Counted from the first letter of the stretch, positions 31,644 to 43,861 are shown. The stretch: DNA of 64,000 nucleotides from Fagopyrum homotropicum (GCA_033239125.1 BSWB01000003.1:131988320-132052319); one strand, 5' to 3'. Notes: generated by a model from the sequence alone, not told the origin. Numbers and translations are program-made.

Positions 31644-34600
31644 TGTTTGCTCGAAAGTGTGCGTGCAAATAAGCTTTAAATTTATAAAAATGAATTCAAA
31701 GCAAGCGAACCCGCAGTGTACGGATCGGCGTAGTAAAGCAAGAATTCTAGGGTATCGAACTCAGGGATTTGGGGGGAACAAAATCAGTTCACAAATTGTC
31801 AAGCAAGTAAAATATAGAAGCTTTGCAAATAATATTGGGAAAACAACAATTCTAAAGATCCGGATATCCAATTGTGACAATCAATTCAAGATATTCTAAA
31901 GATATAAGGACAGAGTCGGGATTGCAAAGGTATATCTAATGTAAGGTTATATACGGCGAAGTTCAAAACCCATATGTCTCACCCAAAGGCTCTCTCCATA
32001 AAGGTTGTTGAGGCTGTAGTATAGAAAGGATTGAAGGATAAGAATTACTCTCAAATACCCATGCCAAAACCCAAGCAAATCAAAGATAAGCCAAAACGGT
32101 TAAGGTTATGACACTCGAAACCGAAATAGAGGATGTTGAGTCTCACTACTACCTAGAAAAGGCAAGCCAAGGCTTGTTTAAGACAAATCTATAACTTTGG
32201 ATCAAAGCAAAAGCAAAGAACGTACGACAGAGGAAAACCACGGCTGAATCTTGAGGAACCACGGCCGTGGAACTCAAGAAAAAACCGTGGAAAGTCTCTG
32301 CGACGAGGTTTCTCACAACTCTCAAGGTCCAATCTGTTTTGGTTCAATCTATCATCATCTAAGCCACAACTATCAACCCTTCACCTTAGAATTGCTAAAG
32401 GGTTTTAGCCAACAATCATGGTCATTGCATCAATAATCAAATTAAAAAGGAAAAAAGGGTAAAACCTCGAAAACTCAATACTAACCGAACAATCAATCTC
32501 AATTCAAACCAAAAAGTATATGTGTTTAATGTATGCGGGATAGAGAACATATAACCTCACAATAATCTCTAAGAACAATGAAGAATGGGAGGTCAATCCG
32601 TCTTCAAAAGGAATCCTAAGATCTTCTCTAAATACACAATCTCAGAATGCGTCCTTTTCGGAATCTTTCCTGTACGCAATAAAATCTTCCTAAGTAATGC
32701 TTCCAAATGCCCTCCGTGTCGGATGTATGCGAACTCCCTATTTTCTCCTTTCTTCAGCCTTCTTATAGGGGAAAAATAGGGTTACGAAAAGCCCGATAAC
32801 TGCTGCTGACGTGGCAAATATGACACGTGGCAACCGTTATAGAAACCACGGTCTAGTACAAATTTCCACGGCCGTGGAATAGGTCGTGAAACCTTCTATT
32901 GCTCTCAAACTCGTTTTCCACGACCTCAATGCCTAAACCACAATTGTGGTTCTCTTGGTTTATCCGTGGGGATTCCAATTCCTTTGCAAAAGCCTTTGTT
33001 TCGTAAAGTTCTCAAATCATGCTCCTTCTTTGCCTTCTCCAATGCATCCTCTTGATACCTAGCATTATCAAATACTCCTATTCTCTCATATATTTTAAGA
33101 TCCTAGGTTTTTGCCTTCACCGCCCCTGCGGGGAAGAGGGCCGCCCCCACGGCCAGCCGCCCCTGCGGCTGTGAGATCCGCCCCTGCGGATTTATGACAG
33201 ATCGTGCCGATCTTTTCTTCCGTTCTTTTATCTTCCTTTCATAGATAGAATATCCCATATTTTATCTTACGAGCCGGTTTCCTAAACCCTAGACGCCCTT
33301 CCTTCTTTTCTTTCCAACCCGTTCCTATATATTCTCTTCTTTCTCCCCTTTTTCCCGTTCCTTGCTATCATCTTCAACCCTAGAGAGTTGCAGCCGTCTT
33401 TTGCTTCCTGCGACTTCGCTGAACGTGTAAGTGCATCTTTTATGGTTCCTCCTCACGTTCCTTTAGCGCTGCATGCCTTCTCCTTCTGTTTTGGTTTCTT
33501 CCTTTCCTTCTTCTCTTTTCTTTTTCTCCAAGGATCAAGCATGAGCCTTGATTCTTGTGGAGTGTTTCGTTGTTGACCCTTCATTGTTTTCAGGCTCTTT
33601 GAAGTTGAGTCTTGACGTGTTGGAGCCCAAGGTTCGAGCTTTGGTTGCCCTTTCTTCGAGTTATGTCGAAGAAGAAAGCCGACAACGCTTTTTGTCACGC
33701 CGCCGCCCCTGCGCCTGCAAAGAGCCGCCCTTGCGCCTGCACAGAGCCGCCCCTGCGCCTCTGTTCAGCCGCCCCTGCGCATCTGTCTAGCCATCCCTCC
33801 GGTTTCTCTGCAGTAACTCCCGTGTTTGGTGAGTTGCTTCCTTCCTTCCTTTCTTCGTTCCTTCCTTGGTTCCTTATGATTATTCCTTGGTTCCTTGAGT
33901 GTTGTAAGACTAAGGTTGAGCCCTTAGCATGTGTTGATCTCTAAGAGATCGTTGAGACTCGAAGTCATAGACTTCTAGCAACCGTTCCGTTCCTGATCCG
34001 TGTTGTTTGTTCGTTCAGGATTTCCTTGCTCCTTTCCTGAGGGAAACTGAGCTTTCCTTGAGAGTTTCTTGAGTTGTTGTTGATCTTTTGGTTTACCTTC
34101 GTGTGAGGTAAGTCTCTTTGACTTACTTAGCTTCATTCTGCGTATTAGTTGGATTGTATTGACTTGTTTGTGTTGTTTATCATGTTATAACGAATAATCG
34201 GAAATAGGATTCACCCTTTATTACCCTTAATTGGCCCAAGTGTATTATAACCGGGCGGTTACCACTTGTCTAGTTCTACAGGAGACTAGAATGTGCTCTT
34301 GCGACTCACACCCGTAGGTAACGGATAGTACTGATCTATTCCTATTGGCAGACAGAAGCGAAGGCGAGTTTCGGGAGATTCTCGTGTGACAAAAGAAGTT
34401 GAATTAGTAATGGATAACCTTAATAAAAGATATTAACCGGTTGTGTGCAAGCATGCAATATGTTTACATTACCATATGTGTGTTTGTGCCCTTACACTCT
34501 TGCTTATACCTAGAATGTTAGCTAACGGTTTATACCGTCGTTGTAGATGTTCCGCAGGTTCAGGATGCTGCTGAGTGATCCGGACGGCGTGGTCAACCGG

Positions 34601-35025
34601 GGTTCCCGTACATTATAGGACGGGATCGGGTTTATGTTTCTTTTGTTGTTTCCCTTTTGTTTTGAACTCGGTTGCGAGTCTTTTCCGCTTTGTTTGTTTA
34701 AACCTTTGGTTTTATATTGAATTTTGTTTTTCATTCATCCGTGCCTTGTTGTAAGATCCGTTTGCTGTTGCTACTCTGAGGGTCGGGACCCATTGTGCGG
34801 TCCTAGCCCGTAGCGCTTCGAGTTCCTAGAACCTGGGGTGTTACATATATGCTCCAATCAAAGCCTTTATTCACCTAAAAACACAACAAAGCTTGTGTAG
34901 ATCTCTATATCGACAAAATAGGTGAATGTGCTCATAAATGCTTCAAACTCATATCCATGTACACAACTAAAAGGGAAAAACAATCAAAACAAGTGCCTAA
35001 AATATGGTCATATTTCATGCTATAA
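31644..35025 (-). mobile_element. Athila 5' LTR, interrupted by a solo LTR
   Basis: It runs from about TTATAGCATGAAATATG (35025; an original TG is mutated) to GAGCAAACA (31644). Without the 1752-bp inserted LTR and one duplicated 5-mer it is about 1.6 kb. It aligns with the 3' LTR and, more distantly, with the LTRs at 1802 and 60214. Words CCACGGCCGTGG (32259-32270, 32866-32877) and CCACAATTGTGG (32938-32949) lie inside. Confidence 0.85.
33089..34850 (+). mobile_element. Solo Ty3/gypsy LTR inside the Athila 5' LTR, TSD TATAT
   Basis: The insertion 33094-34845 starts TTTAAGATCC (probably mutated from TGTAAGATCC) and ends GGGTGTTACA. TATAT flanks it (33089-33093, 34846-34850). The empty site is visible at 21970-21985 (ctcatatatgctcc). 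The end block 'gggtcgggacccattgtg.ggtcc.a.cccgtagcg' is shared with the LTRs ending at 48532 and 52217, so it belongs to the same chromovirus-like group. No internal region remains. It has a TATATA at about 33327, C-rich hairpins at 33120-33191, and the conserved donor hairpin at 34108-34126. Confidence 0.85.
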
Positions 35026-35562
35026 GTCCCCAATCCAATACACAAACTCTCAACATATCCTCTAAGGTCTGAATGGTCCTCTTTGACTGACCATCTGTCT
35101 GAGGATGGAATATAGTCGAAAAATGCACTCGAGTACTCAGGGCAGTATGAAGTTGCTACCAAAACCTCGAGGTAAATCGCCCATCTCGATTTGAAACGAT
35201 CGTCCTCGGCATACCATGGAGTCTCACTATCTGCCTAGTGAACTCCTTAGCCAAACAGCTCATTGACCACGCTTCCCTAATGGGGATAAAACATGCAGTC
35301 TTCGTTACTCTATCAACAATAACCTAAATGTCATTGAAGCTCCTACTCGGCCTTAATCCAATCACAAAGTCCATGTAAATGTCCTCCCACTCCACTGCGG
35401 TACTGGAAATGGATGGAGTTCTCCTTCCGGTCTCAAATGCTCTATCTTGACCCGCTGACAAGTTGCACACTGTGTCACAAATCTGGCTACATCGGGCTTC
35501 AACCCGCCCCACCAAAATGAACATTTCACATCCTGATACATCTTACTCGCACATGGGTGCAC
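35026..35562 (-). pseudogene. pol: Integrase of the minus-strand chromovirus-like element (5' half only)
   Basis: 35562-35324 carries MYQDVKCSFWWGGLKPDVAR and CATCQRVKIEH, the zinc domain end, then TWTLDFVIGLRPSRSF. Past a stop and some degraded sequence the minus strand reads FHPQTDGQSKRTIQTLEDML and ends at DWG (35026), the known integrase core block. There the Athila LTR interrupts it. Confidence 0.8.
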
Positions 35563-35860
35563 TGAGTAAGGTGTGGAGTGAACCTCTTGTAAAATTCTCT
35601 ATCTCAGCTCTACATCAGAGGGTACACAAACGCGCTCGCGACGTCTCATCACTCCATATGCTCCTATGAAGAACTATGGGGCCTCGTCACGAGACATCCT
35701 ATCTCAGATCCGTCTCAACGTCGGGTAGGTCTTTTATTTCTGTTGGATCTCATTCAACAAGTAGAACCTCTAAAGCAAATACATGACCGTCCTCATCAGG
35801 GAACCGGATATCCATCTCTAGGCACACTAGATCTCTCTACAACTGAGGCTGAACCGTCAG

Positions 35861-36106
35861 TCATGCAATCCCCTTCTCTCGAGGCGTCTTCCTGCTAAGG
35901 TCTTTGACGACAACATTCACCTTCCCTGGATGATACAAAGTCTCAAGGTAGAATTCCTTGATCAACTCAAGCCATATCGTTTGGCGGTTATTCAATTCCC
36001 AATGTGTGAAAATAGACTTCAAACTCTTATGGTTTGTGACGATTTGGCATGTAGCACCATACAAGTAATGCCTCCAAATCTTCAAGGCATGCACTACTAC
36101 AACCAA
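35861..36106 (-). pseudogene. pol: RNase H of the minus-strand chromovirus-like element
   Basis: The frame reads VVVVHALKIWRHYLYGATCQ, then IVTNHKSLKSIF and YHPGKVNVVVKDLSRK. In the family the last are TDHKSLKY and YHPGKANVVADALSRK. TDH is here TNH, so a catalytic Asp is lost. Confidence 0.8.
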
Positions 36107-36615
36107 CTATAAATCATGCGTCGGGTAATTCTCTTCATACGTCTTTAGTTATCTAGACGCATAGGTAATCACTCTATCTAGCTACATCAAAACACATCTC
36201 AAGCCTAGCTTGGATGCGTCACTGTAGACTACAACATCCTCTGTGTCCTCCGGCTGCGCTAAAATGGGAGCGGAAGTCAAACGTCTCTTTAGCTCCTCAA
36301 AACTCAGAGTACACGGCTCGACCATACAAACTGGGTACTCTTCCTCGATAGACTAGTAAGTGGTCGGGCGATCACAAAGAAATCCTACACAAACATACGG
36401 TAATAACTGGCTAAGCCAAGGAAGCTACGCACTTCCTTGACATTCGTCGGTGTCGTCCATGTTGCTACAAACTTGATCTTCGCCTGATAAACCTTGATCC
36501 CCTCGACGGAAACAATGTGACCTAAGAAGGTCACCTCAAGCATCCAGGACTCTCACTTAGAGAGCTTGGTGTATAACTCTTTATCCTATAGAACTCGCAA
36601 CACTGTCATCAAATG

Positions 36616-37157
36616 TCATGTGTGTTCCTCTATACTACGAGAGTACACCAAGATGTCATAGATGAAGACCACCACGAACTGATCTAAGAAGTCGATAAAG
36701 ATGTCATTCATCAACTCCATAAAGGTGGCGGGCACATTCGTGAGCCCGAATGGCATTACAACAAACTCGTAGTGGCCATATCGAGTCCGAAATGCCGTCT
36801 TGGGCACATCCTACTCTCTCACCCTCAACTGGTGATATCCGGACGTAGATCTATACGGGATAACACAGAAGCTCCCTGCAGCTGATACAGGAAGTCGCCA
36901 ATACAGGGTAGCGGGTACTTGTGCTTGATGGTCACCTTGTTCAGCTCTCGGTAATCAATGCACAACCTCATCGATCCGTCCTTCTTCCACACGAAAAGTA
37001 TCGGCGCACCCCATGGGGAAACGCTAGGGCGTATGAAGCCCTCATTTCCTAATTCCTCAAGTTGCCTCTTTAGCTCCAATAACTCAACAGGCGTCATACG
37101 ATATGGTGCCTTCAATATCGGTCTCGCTCCCGGCTCTAACTCAATGCCGAAATCCAC
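36616..37157 (-). pseudogene. pol: Reverse transcriptase of the minus-strand chromovirus-like element
   Basis: 37157-36825 has IELEPGARPILKAPYRMTPV, ELKRQLEELGNEGFIRPSVS, WGAPILFVWKKDGSMRLCID and YRELNKVTIK. 36807-36616 has KTAFRTRYGHYEFVVMPFGL and the active-site region VVVFIYDILVYS. The usual FIDD is FIYD, so the first Asp of the catalytic pair is replaced by Tyr. A frameshift separates the pieces. Confidence 0.88.
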
Positions 37158-37303
37158 GCTCCGCTATGGCGGTAAGTTGGATGGCTCGTCAAACACATCC
37201 ATAAACTCGCATACAACAGAAATGTCCTTTTACATTGGACTCTCATCCTCCTTCACGGCGTAACACCAAAGGCCTCGCATCCCTGTCCAATTAGTCCTGT
37301 AAC

Positions 37304-37495
37304 TCAAACTACACTAATGACCGTACTAATCTTTCCAAGGTCCCAACCTCGGAAGATCTCAATTTGACCTTTCTCGATAGTGATCGTCACGGTCCTCCTA
37401 CCAACTTCTAAAACGACACTATGCCGGTCCATCCAGTCCATACAAAATATGACTTCTTCATGCATTAACGGCATGATAAAGAAGTCTACTAACAA
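37304..37495 (-). pseudogene. pol: Protease end of the minus-strand chromovirus-like element
   Basis: FFIMPLMHEEVIFCMDWMDR and VVLEVGRRTVTI match the chromovirus protease tail (.LP...FDVILGMDWL...VD...R.V). The active-site part lies upstream in sequence too broken to read confidently. Confidence 0.65.
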
Positions 37496-37919
37496 ATCAC
37501 GGTTTCAAAAATGTATAGGACAACCATGTACCTCTCCGATACCATTAACCTGACCCCATCAGGTAACCCTATAACAAAGGGTCTCCCCTATACCATATCT
37601 AAGGCCAGTCTATCAACACATACATAAAAAATAAATGAGTGTGCAGCATCCGTATGAAACAAAACTCTAACAAGTAAACCATTAATCAGAATGGTACTAA
37701 TAGCAGCTGGCTTTGGCGGCTCCTCAGCGCTGCTCAACTCAAAAACTCGACCTCGAGCTCCTCTAGTGTCAGTGGTACCTCCATCACGACCTCTGCCTCT
37801 ACTCGCTCCTAGAGCGGAACCCTGAGTAGCACGTTGATCTAGAACTCTCTACCGTCCCTGTATCTGGTATTGAGACGGCCTCTGCCCACCTCCTGCTGCA
37901 TTAGCAGAGGAAGAACCCT

Positions 37920-38868
37920 GTTGTGATGAAGCCTTTCCCTATCGGCAAAAAGTGGCTCAATGTCCTGGTTTCCCACAAGAGAAGCACGTCATTGGTGACC
38001 TCGGGTAGTCAGATCGCATATGCCCAAACTCTCCGCGGTTGAAGCACTATCTTCCTCTCTCAAAAGTCTATGTAGACATTGGGTAACTCGAGCGGCCCTG
38101 CGTCTAATCTCGCTCGTACCTCGATGCTCCTGCACTTGTTTCTCCCGTCCTTTGTCTCTTCTCAGACCTTCTTGTCTGAGAAGCTCTCCTCTGGCCATCC
38201 CACTCACGCTCATAAGTTGGGGCTCTATCCTGATAATCTATCAGGGAATCACAATGAAAACCTACCATGTAGGCTCGGGTAATCTCCCTTAGTCGGGGGG
38301 CGAACAAATACATATGTTGGTCCTCCGGAGGTGTAGTTGGACCTAATAATGTCAGCTCCTCTTGAAACTTCATGATCGCCTCGTATACATTAACGTCCTC
38401 GAATCCAGCCTCTATAAAATCCTATAGTTTCTCCCTCCTCAATGAGGCACGACAAAAATGCTCTCTAATCATACTCCGCATTCGGTCATAACTAGTGGCT
38501 CAACTCCGCATGGTCCTCCGCCAATGCTAGGCTAAATCCCAAAATAGAGTCTGTACTAATGCTATCCTTCTGTCCTCTAAACATCTAATCAACTCCAAAG
38601 CATTATCCACGTGGTCAATCCATAACTCAACATCTAATTCCACCTGAACATAGAATGAAGGTACTCCCATCTGGCGGAAGATCTTCATCCTCGGCTCCTC
38701 GGGTGTTTTGTCCACCTCAACTACTCGTGTTGGTGCCACTATCACGTGCCTCGCCCTTTGCGAGACTTCATTTGATCCCGTAGGTACTGGTAAATCCGGG
38801 GCACGCCTACCTGCTCTAGCAGCCTCCTCTACTTGTCGTATGTACTCTCGAATCTCAGGTCCGCCCAT
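37920..38868 (-). pseudogene. gag: gag of the minus-strand chromovirus-like element
   Basis: 38868-38527 carries PEEPRMKIFRQMGVPSFYVQ, then LWIDHVDNALELIRCLEDRRIAL, like the W...ME..F......E..KV..A block of retrotransposon gag. 38373-38104 is its C-terminal half (FAPRLREITRAYMVGFHCDS). At about 37945-37985 the minus strand reads CFSCGKPGH, a stop, then ATFC: the CCHC knuckle with a stop inside. Confidence 0.7.
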
Positions 38869-39596
<728 letters not shown>

Positions 39597-39609
39597 GGCT
39601 CTGATACCA
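39597..39609 (-). other. Primer-binding site, tRNA-Met type
   Basis: The minus strand reads TGGTATCAGAGCC, complementary to the 3' end of initiator tRNA-Met, 4 nt inside the LTR end. Confidence 0.88.
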
Positions 39610-39613
39610 ACTT

Positions 39614-40303
39614 TGTAACACCCCACATCCGCGGGACTCGAGGCGTCATGGGCTAGGATCTCACAATGGATCTTGCCCTAGCTTGACAACAAGTTCACTT
39701 GATCTTACAACAAGGCACAAATAAATATAAAACCAAACCTTTATAAACTGGAATAGCAACAACGTAAAACATACAAAACCCCAGCCATGTATCAAAACAT
39801 ATAACATCATGTACATGTGTACATCCCAAAATCCCATACACTACCTAAATGTACGGAAGTCCTTGGCTGATCACCCCACCAGATCACTCTGCAGTCTTCC
39901 TATCCTGCAAAATATCTACAACACGGTATAAAATCATCAACTACCAATTCATGAATAAGAATAACGGTAATAGCACACATAAACACATAATCACATCATA
40001 ACATGTCCATGCTCACACACATCAACCGTTTATTATCTTCATTATGCTATAACATTACTAATTCATTTTGTGTGATACGAGGAGTAAAACACCTTGCCTC
40101 TGTCCCCTTTCACCACACACATTTGGAATTGGTGTCAATCATCACCACTTGGTGGAATGGTCGCAAAGAACCCCCTAGCTGTCCAATTTTGAGCTAGACA
40201 AGTTATCATACACTTCGGCCAATTAATACATATATATATGGTCTTCCTAGTCCGGTTAGGTTATAAATGCTACACACATATGCACACACACCACTATCAC
40301 TAA
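39614..40303 (-). mobile_element. 5' LTR end of the minus-strand chromovirus-like element (truncated)
   Basis: The minus strand ends GGGGTGTTACA at 39614. It aligns with 18653-19310. The match stops at about 40303, where a copia-like LTR begins, so the outer ~1 kb is lost. The acceptor-like TTTTGCAGGATAGG (about 39900-39913) is intact here. Confidence 0.82.
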
Positions 40304-41303
40304 TGTGGGACCATCCATGGCATCTACTACTATGCTACATAGATCATTCACCGATCTAGAAGCGAGAAAAACTCAAGAAAGGAGCGCTTACAAGTTGCAA
40401 ACATGGGGTGAATCGATGGAATGGAAGATTGCATGACAGAGAAGGAAAATCAACTGATTTCCCAAAAAGATCGACCGATTTTCCTGTAGGAAAAATCGAT
40501 CGATTTTCACATCCGTTTTCATTCACTAGAACGAGTTGCAAAAGATCTGGCCATAATCTTCTATCTTTTGGCAATTATATCTTGTTATAATTCTTTAAAA
40601 TCTCTCAGACTATCTTAAGGCATTATTTTGATTCAATTTTTTTGGATTTTATATTTTATATCATTTAAAGATATCTTTCTAGATTATCTTTTAAAGGATA
40701 TATTTTATAGATCATATCTTTTTATATTTTTCCTAGTTTTAGTAGGATTAGTCTCCCTTATAAATAGCCTTAGTGGGGGAGATTGTTTAGTAGATTAGAT
40801 TTGATATATTTTCCACATATTGTTTGAACTTACAACTTTGCTTAAGAAGTTTGTATTTTATTTATTCCTATTCAATCAAAGAGAGAGCCTTGATTGAATC
40901 GTTGTGAAGTTCTTGCTAGATTGTGCTTGTGTGTGTTAATCTTGTTGAAGGTTGGTGCTCCTGGTCAATCCTAGTCCCTCCTTGTGCTTGTCTTAATTAG
41001 AAGACTTGTGTAAGGTTAAAGAAGTGTGGTTTAATGTAATCTTCTCGTTTAAGGGTTTTGACACATCATTGGTCAAGGTTCTTTTGTTGAACTATCTTGG
41101 TTCATATCTTCCTATATCTTTCATTTATCATTCAATAATCATCTTCTTTTCTTTCCATATCATTCACTAATCCGTGTTCTGAGTTTATCGAAAAATTGCC
41201 CTGTTCTTGGAGAAAATCGGCCGATTTATCCTATAGAACAACCCAATTTTTATTCCAGTTAAAGACTTTCAATCTAGATTGGGAACTGCAGCTTATCCCA
41301 ACA
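40304..41303 (+). mobile_element. Copia-like LTR
   Basis: It starts TGTGGGACC and ends CCCAACA, followed 6 nt later by TGGTATGAGAGC, a tRNA-Met primer site with one change. It contains 'tataaatagcc' (about 40759), a good TATA region. Word arrays based on AAATCG..CGATTT lie at 40445-40506 and 41187-41250. A second copy was not found. Confidence 0.6.
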
Positions 41304-42669
41304 CCAAAGTGGTATGAGAGCTAATCGATTGAAGTCCGAACGTTCATAAAGAGGTTTGGTTTTTATTTGAGTCTTCTTTGAGTCATATAAAGCCGAGTCT
41401 TTTCTTGTTCGCCATCTTTGCGAGATTACTTGAGTTTAACGTGCGTTGATTTGTGTAAGTTCGGGAAGAGAGAAACGCCTTCACCATAAACTCACGCCAA
41501 TCATTGACCTTGAAACCCCTCCAATACAAAAAAAAAGAAGAAGAATAAGAAAAGAAAGGAAAAGAAGTTCTTGAACGTTGAATCCAAGAGTCGATTTTTA
41601 CAAAGAAAATCGGTCTGTTCGTCAACAGATCGACCGATTTTTCATCCGATTTTGGCTATTGTTGTCAAATTTCAAAGAAGTATTTGAGGCATACTTTGCA
41701 AAATTGAAGTGCACCCTGTGCAAGAGTATTACAATAGAAGATTTCCAGTATATACCTTGAAACAATCAAAGAGATCTAGCCATACCTAAACCCAAATCCG
41801 GCTATCTCTCTTTCTAAACTTCGCAACTCAAGGTATGTTTTTCTCTCTTCTTAATCTCTTGTGTGCTTTTATTTAGCCTCTTTTCTATTCTAAACACCGA
41901 GTCTTTCTTTGAGTGTGTTATTTAGTATCTATACTAATTAACATACTAGTTGTCTATCCTCAATCTTTCTTTCTACCTTGTCGTGTGTGGAGTAAAACTT
42001 CTTATAGGGATTCCTTAACCATCACAGCCCACAAGAACCTTTATCCGTACAAAGTCAACTACTTGATTCAACCAAGGAGTTCTAGGGAGACCAAGGCGTT
42101 GATTTTTAAAGAAGCATTAATCCATACAAGTCAATTCCGTCAACCAACTTGCGACAACACAACAAGAGCGTGAGTGCGAGAGAAAACAAGAAAGGTCTTT
42201 TCGATTTCTCTAACTTTACGAGTTTGTTGTTACTTTATGTGATTGTGCAGGATGTATTATCCGGACTATCATTCCAGAGGAGAATCTCGACCCCAGAGCA
42301 ATATCTCGTCCGAGATGTTGGCCGAGATTTGCCCCAGTCAAGGTTTTATCAATATGTTCCTTAACAGAGATCGATGAATGAGGATGACAAACTCTCACGT
42401 GTTCCGTATAGAACTCCAACCCCGTAACCACATCCAAGAAACCATTATGAGCAAGGTATGAGGTATTCAAATCAATATTATGATATGCCTAACACTCCAA
42501 AGTATGTTGATTTTCAATGAATTCGCGGATGAGAGGTATTATCGTAGGAAACGCTATTACCCAAGGGTGGAACCACTTAGACATCCTTCGGTTATGGTTG
42601 ATGAATCTATAAAGGAACTCAAAAGTGACTTGGAAGAAGTGTGTATCCTATTGATCGCCTTCATGGAGT
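41304..42669 (+). pseudogene. Internal region of a copia-like, non-autonomous element
   Basis: It begins with the primer site TGGTATGAGAGC (41310-41321). From about 42250 broken frames read MYYPDYHSRGESRPQSNISS and, further on, YYRRKRYYPRVEPLRHPSVM, ending at a TGA (42670) that is also the start of the next LTR. I recognise no gag or pol motif. Another word array is at 41589-41656. Confidence 0.4.
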
Positions 42670-43219
42670 GATACGCCCCCGGATGGCGATGACATCCGTG
42701 TTTCCGGCTAGAAGGACCCGACACCATTTTGAAGACATTTATTATTATTCGGCTATTTATAATAATAGACCTTTTATATTCGGAACTATAATTCCGAAAA
42801 TTAACTCCGTGACTTAAATTCCGACTTTTCATATTTTAGACTTTTCATTTTTAGAACTTAATTTCGGCTTTTAATTCCGTCAATTATGTTTCGACTCTTT
42901 GTATGGCCGTCATCCACTATATAAGGATGGTTTGACTCATTTGTAAGATATGTCTAAGTTTTATCCAAGTGTTGAAAGGAAAATCCTCTTACTTGGTTTA
43001 TGCATCTTTCTCCTTCAATCCTCTTAAAGTTCTATCTTGGATCTAGTCTTTGATCCAAGCCTTTATCCTCGAGGATGCTTTTGAAGGATCAACCGAACGC
43101 TTCCGCATCCATTTCTAAGCTACCGCGCTCTAGTTCTATGTTTGATCCAATTCAAACGATCAAGAAGAAGTAGTTGAAGTTTCTCCTCGATCTAGATCAC
43201 TCGTATTTCTATCATTCGG
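42670..43219 (+). mobile_element. TRIM-like LTR, plus orientation
   Basis: It starts TGATACGCCCCCGG and ends TTTCTATCA. It matches the reverse complement of 43862-44437 along most of its length (GAAGACATTTA, TTCGGCTATTTA, CTCCTCGATCTAGATC). No primer site follows; instead a partial repeat of its own middle (43220-43280) comes next. Confidence 0.7.
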
Positions 43220-43280
43220 CTATTTATAATAATAGGCCTTTTATATTCGGAACGTTAATTCCGGAACTTAATACCGTCGT

Positions 43281-43861
43281 TTGGGCAAGAACTTGTGCCC
43301 TCAAAATTTCTATCTATTGCTTGAGAGCATCTTTTATTGCATTGAGCACAACATAGTCATCTTTAGGGGCAACGTTGTCAACTTCTTCACGATGAATACG
43401 CCGTTGGGGAACAAAGTTGGCAACGTGTTCATGATTGGCACGCCGTCTTGGGAAAACATAGGTATCCTCCAAATAAGTTTGTCGGTGTGGATACCCTTGG
43501 TGCCCGTCTATCAAAAAAGTTGGTCTTGGTGGGTCCGAAGGAGGCAACCACTCCTCATCCTCAAAATATGGTCTCCGTCGGTCTTGTGAATACCGTCGGT
43601 ACTTCCGGGTGATCTGTTTGGCCGCTTTGAGCTTTAATTCATGGGGAGAAGTCAACCACTCTACATACAAATCAAACTGATAATCATCATCATAGAACAT
43701 GATGAACGATGAAGAACACTGAAGAACACAATGAAGATCTTCGAAGAACACCGAAGAACACTTGATGATCTTCGAAGAACACCAAAGAGAAAAAAAAATT
43801 GTAAAGAACAATCCAGAAGACAATTAAAGAACTTGACCTCAATCTCTTACTCTGATACCAA
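43281..43861 (-). pseudogene. Internal region of the TRIM-like element with one ORF
   Basis: The minus strand has a tRNA-Met site (TGGTATCAGAG at 43850-43860) next to the LTR at 43862. An ORF of 169 codons (43823-43314) follows. Its C-terminal 130 residues are charged and Tyr/Arg-rich (YDDDYQFDLYVEWL, YRRYSQDRRRPYFEDEEWLP). I know no function. An RxxY-rich style like the 42250-42660 fragments suggests a related non-autonomous gag-like protein. Confidence 0.4.

Larger units (their letters stand above)
21061..35025 (-). mobile_element. Athila-lineage Ty3/gypsy retrotransposon, nearly full length, inactive
   Basis: In element order: 5' LTR (35025-31644, with a solo LTR inside), tRNA-Asp-type primer site (31637-31618), gag, protease, RT, RNase H, integrase, a long post-pol ORF region, and 3' LTR (22151-21061, truncated). 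The order, PBS and sequence motifs fit Athila. Every coding part carries stops, frameshifts or deletions. It inserted in the integrase region of a chromovirus-like element whose two halves lie on either side. The far end of the 3' LTR and about 1 kb of that host element are missing at 21060/21061, so a deletion followed the insertion. Confidence 0.85.
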
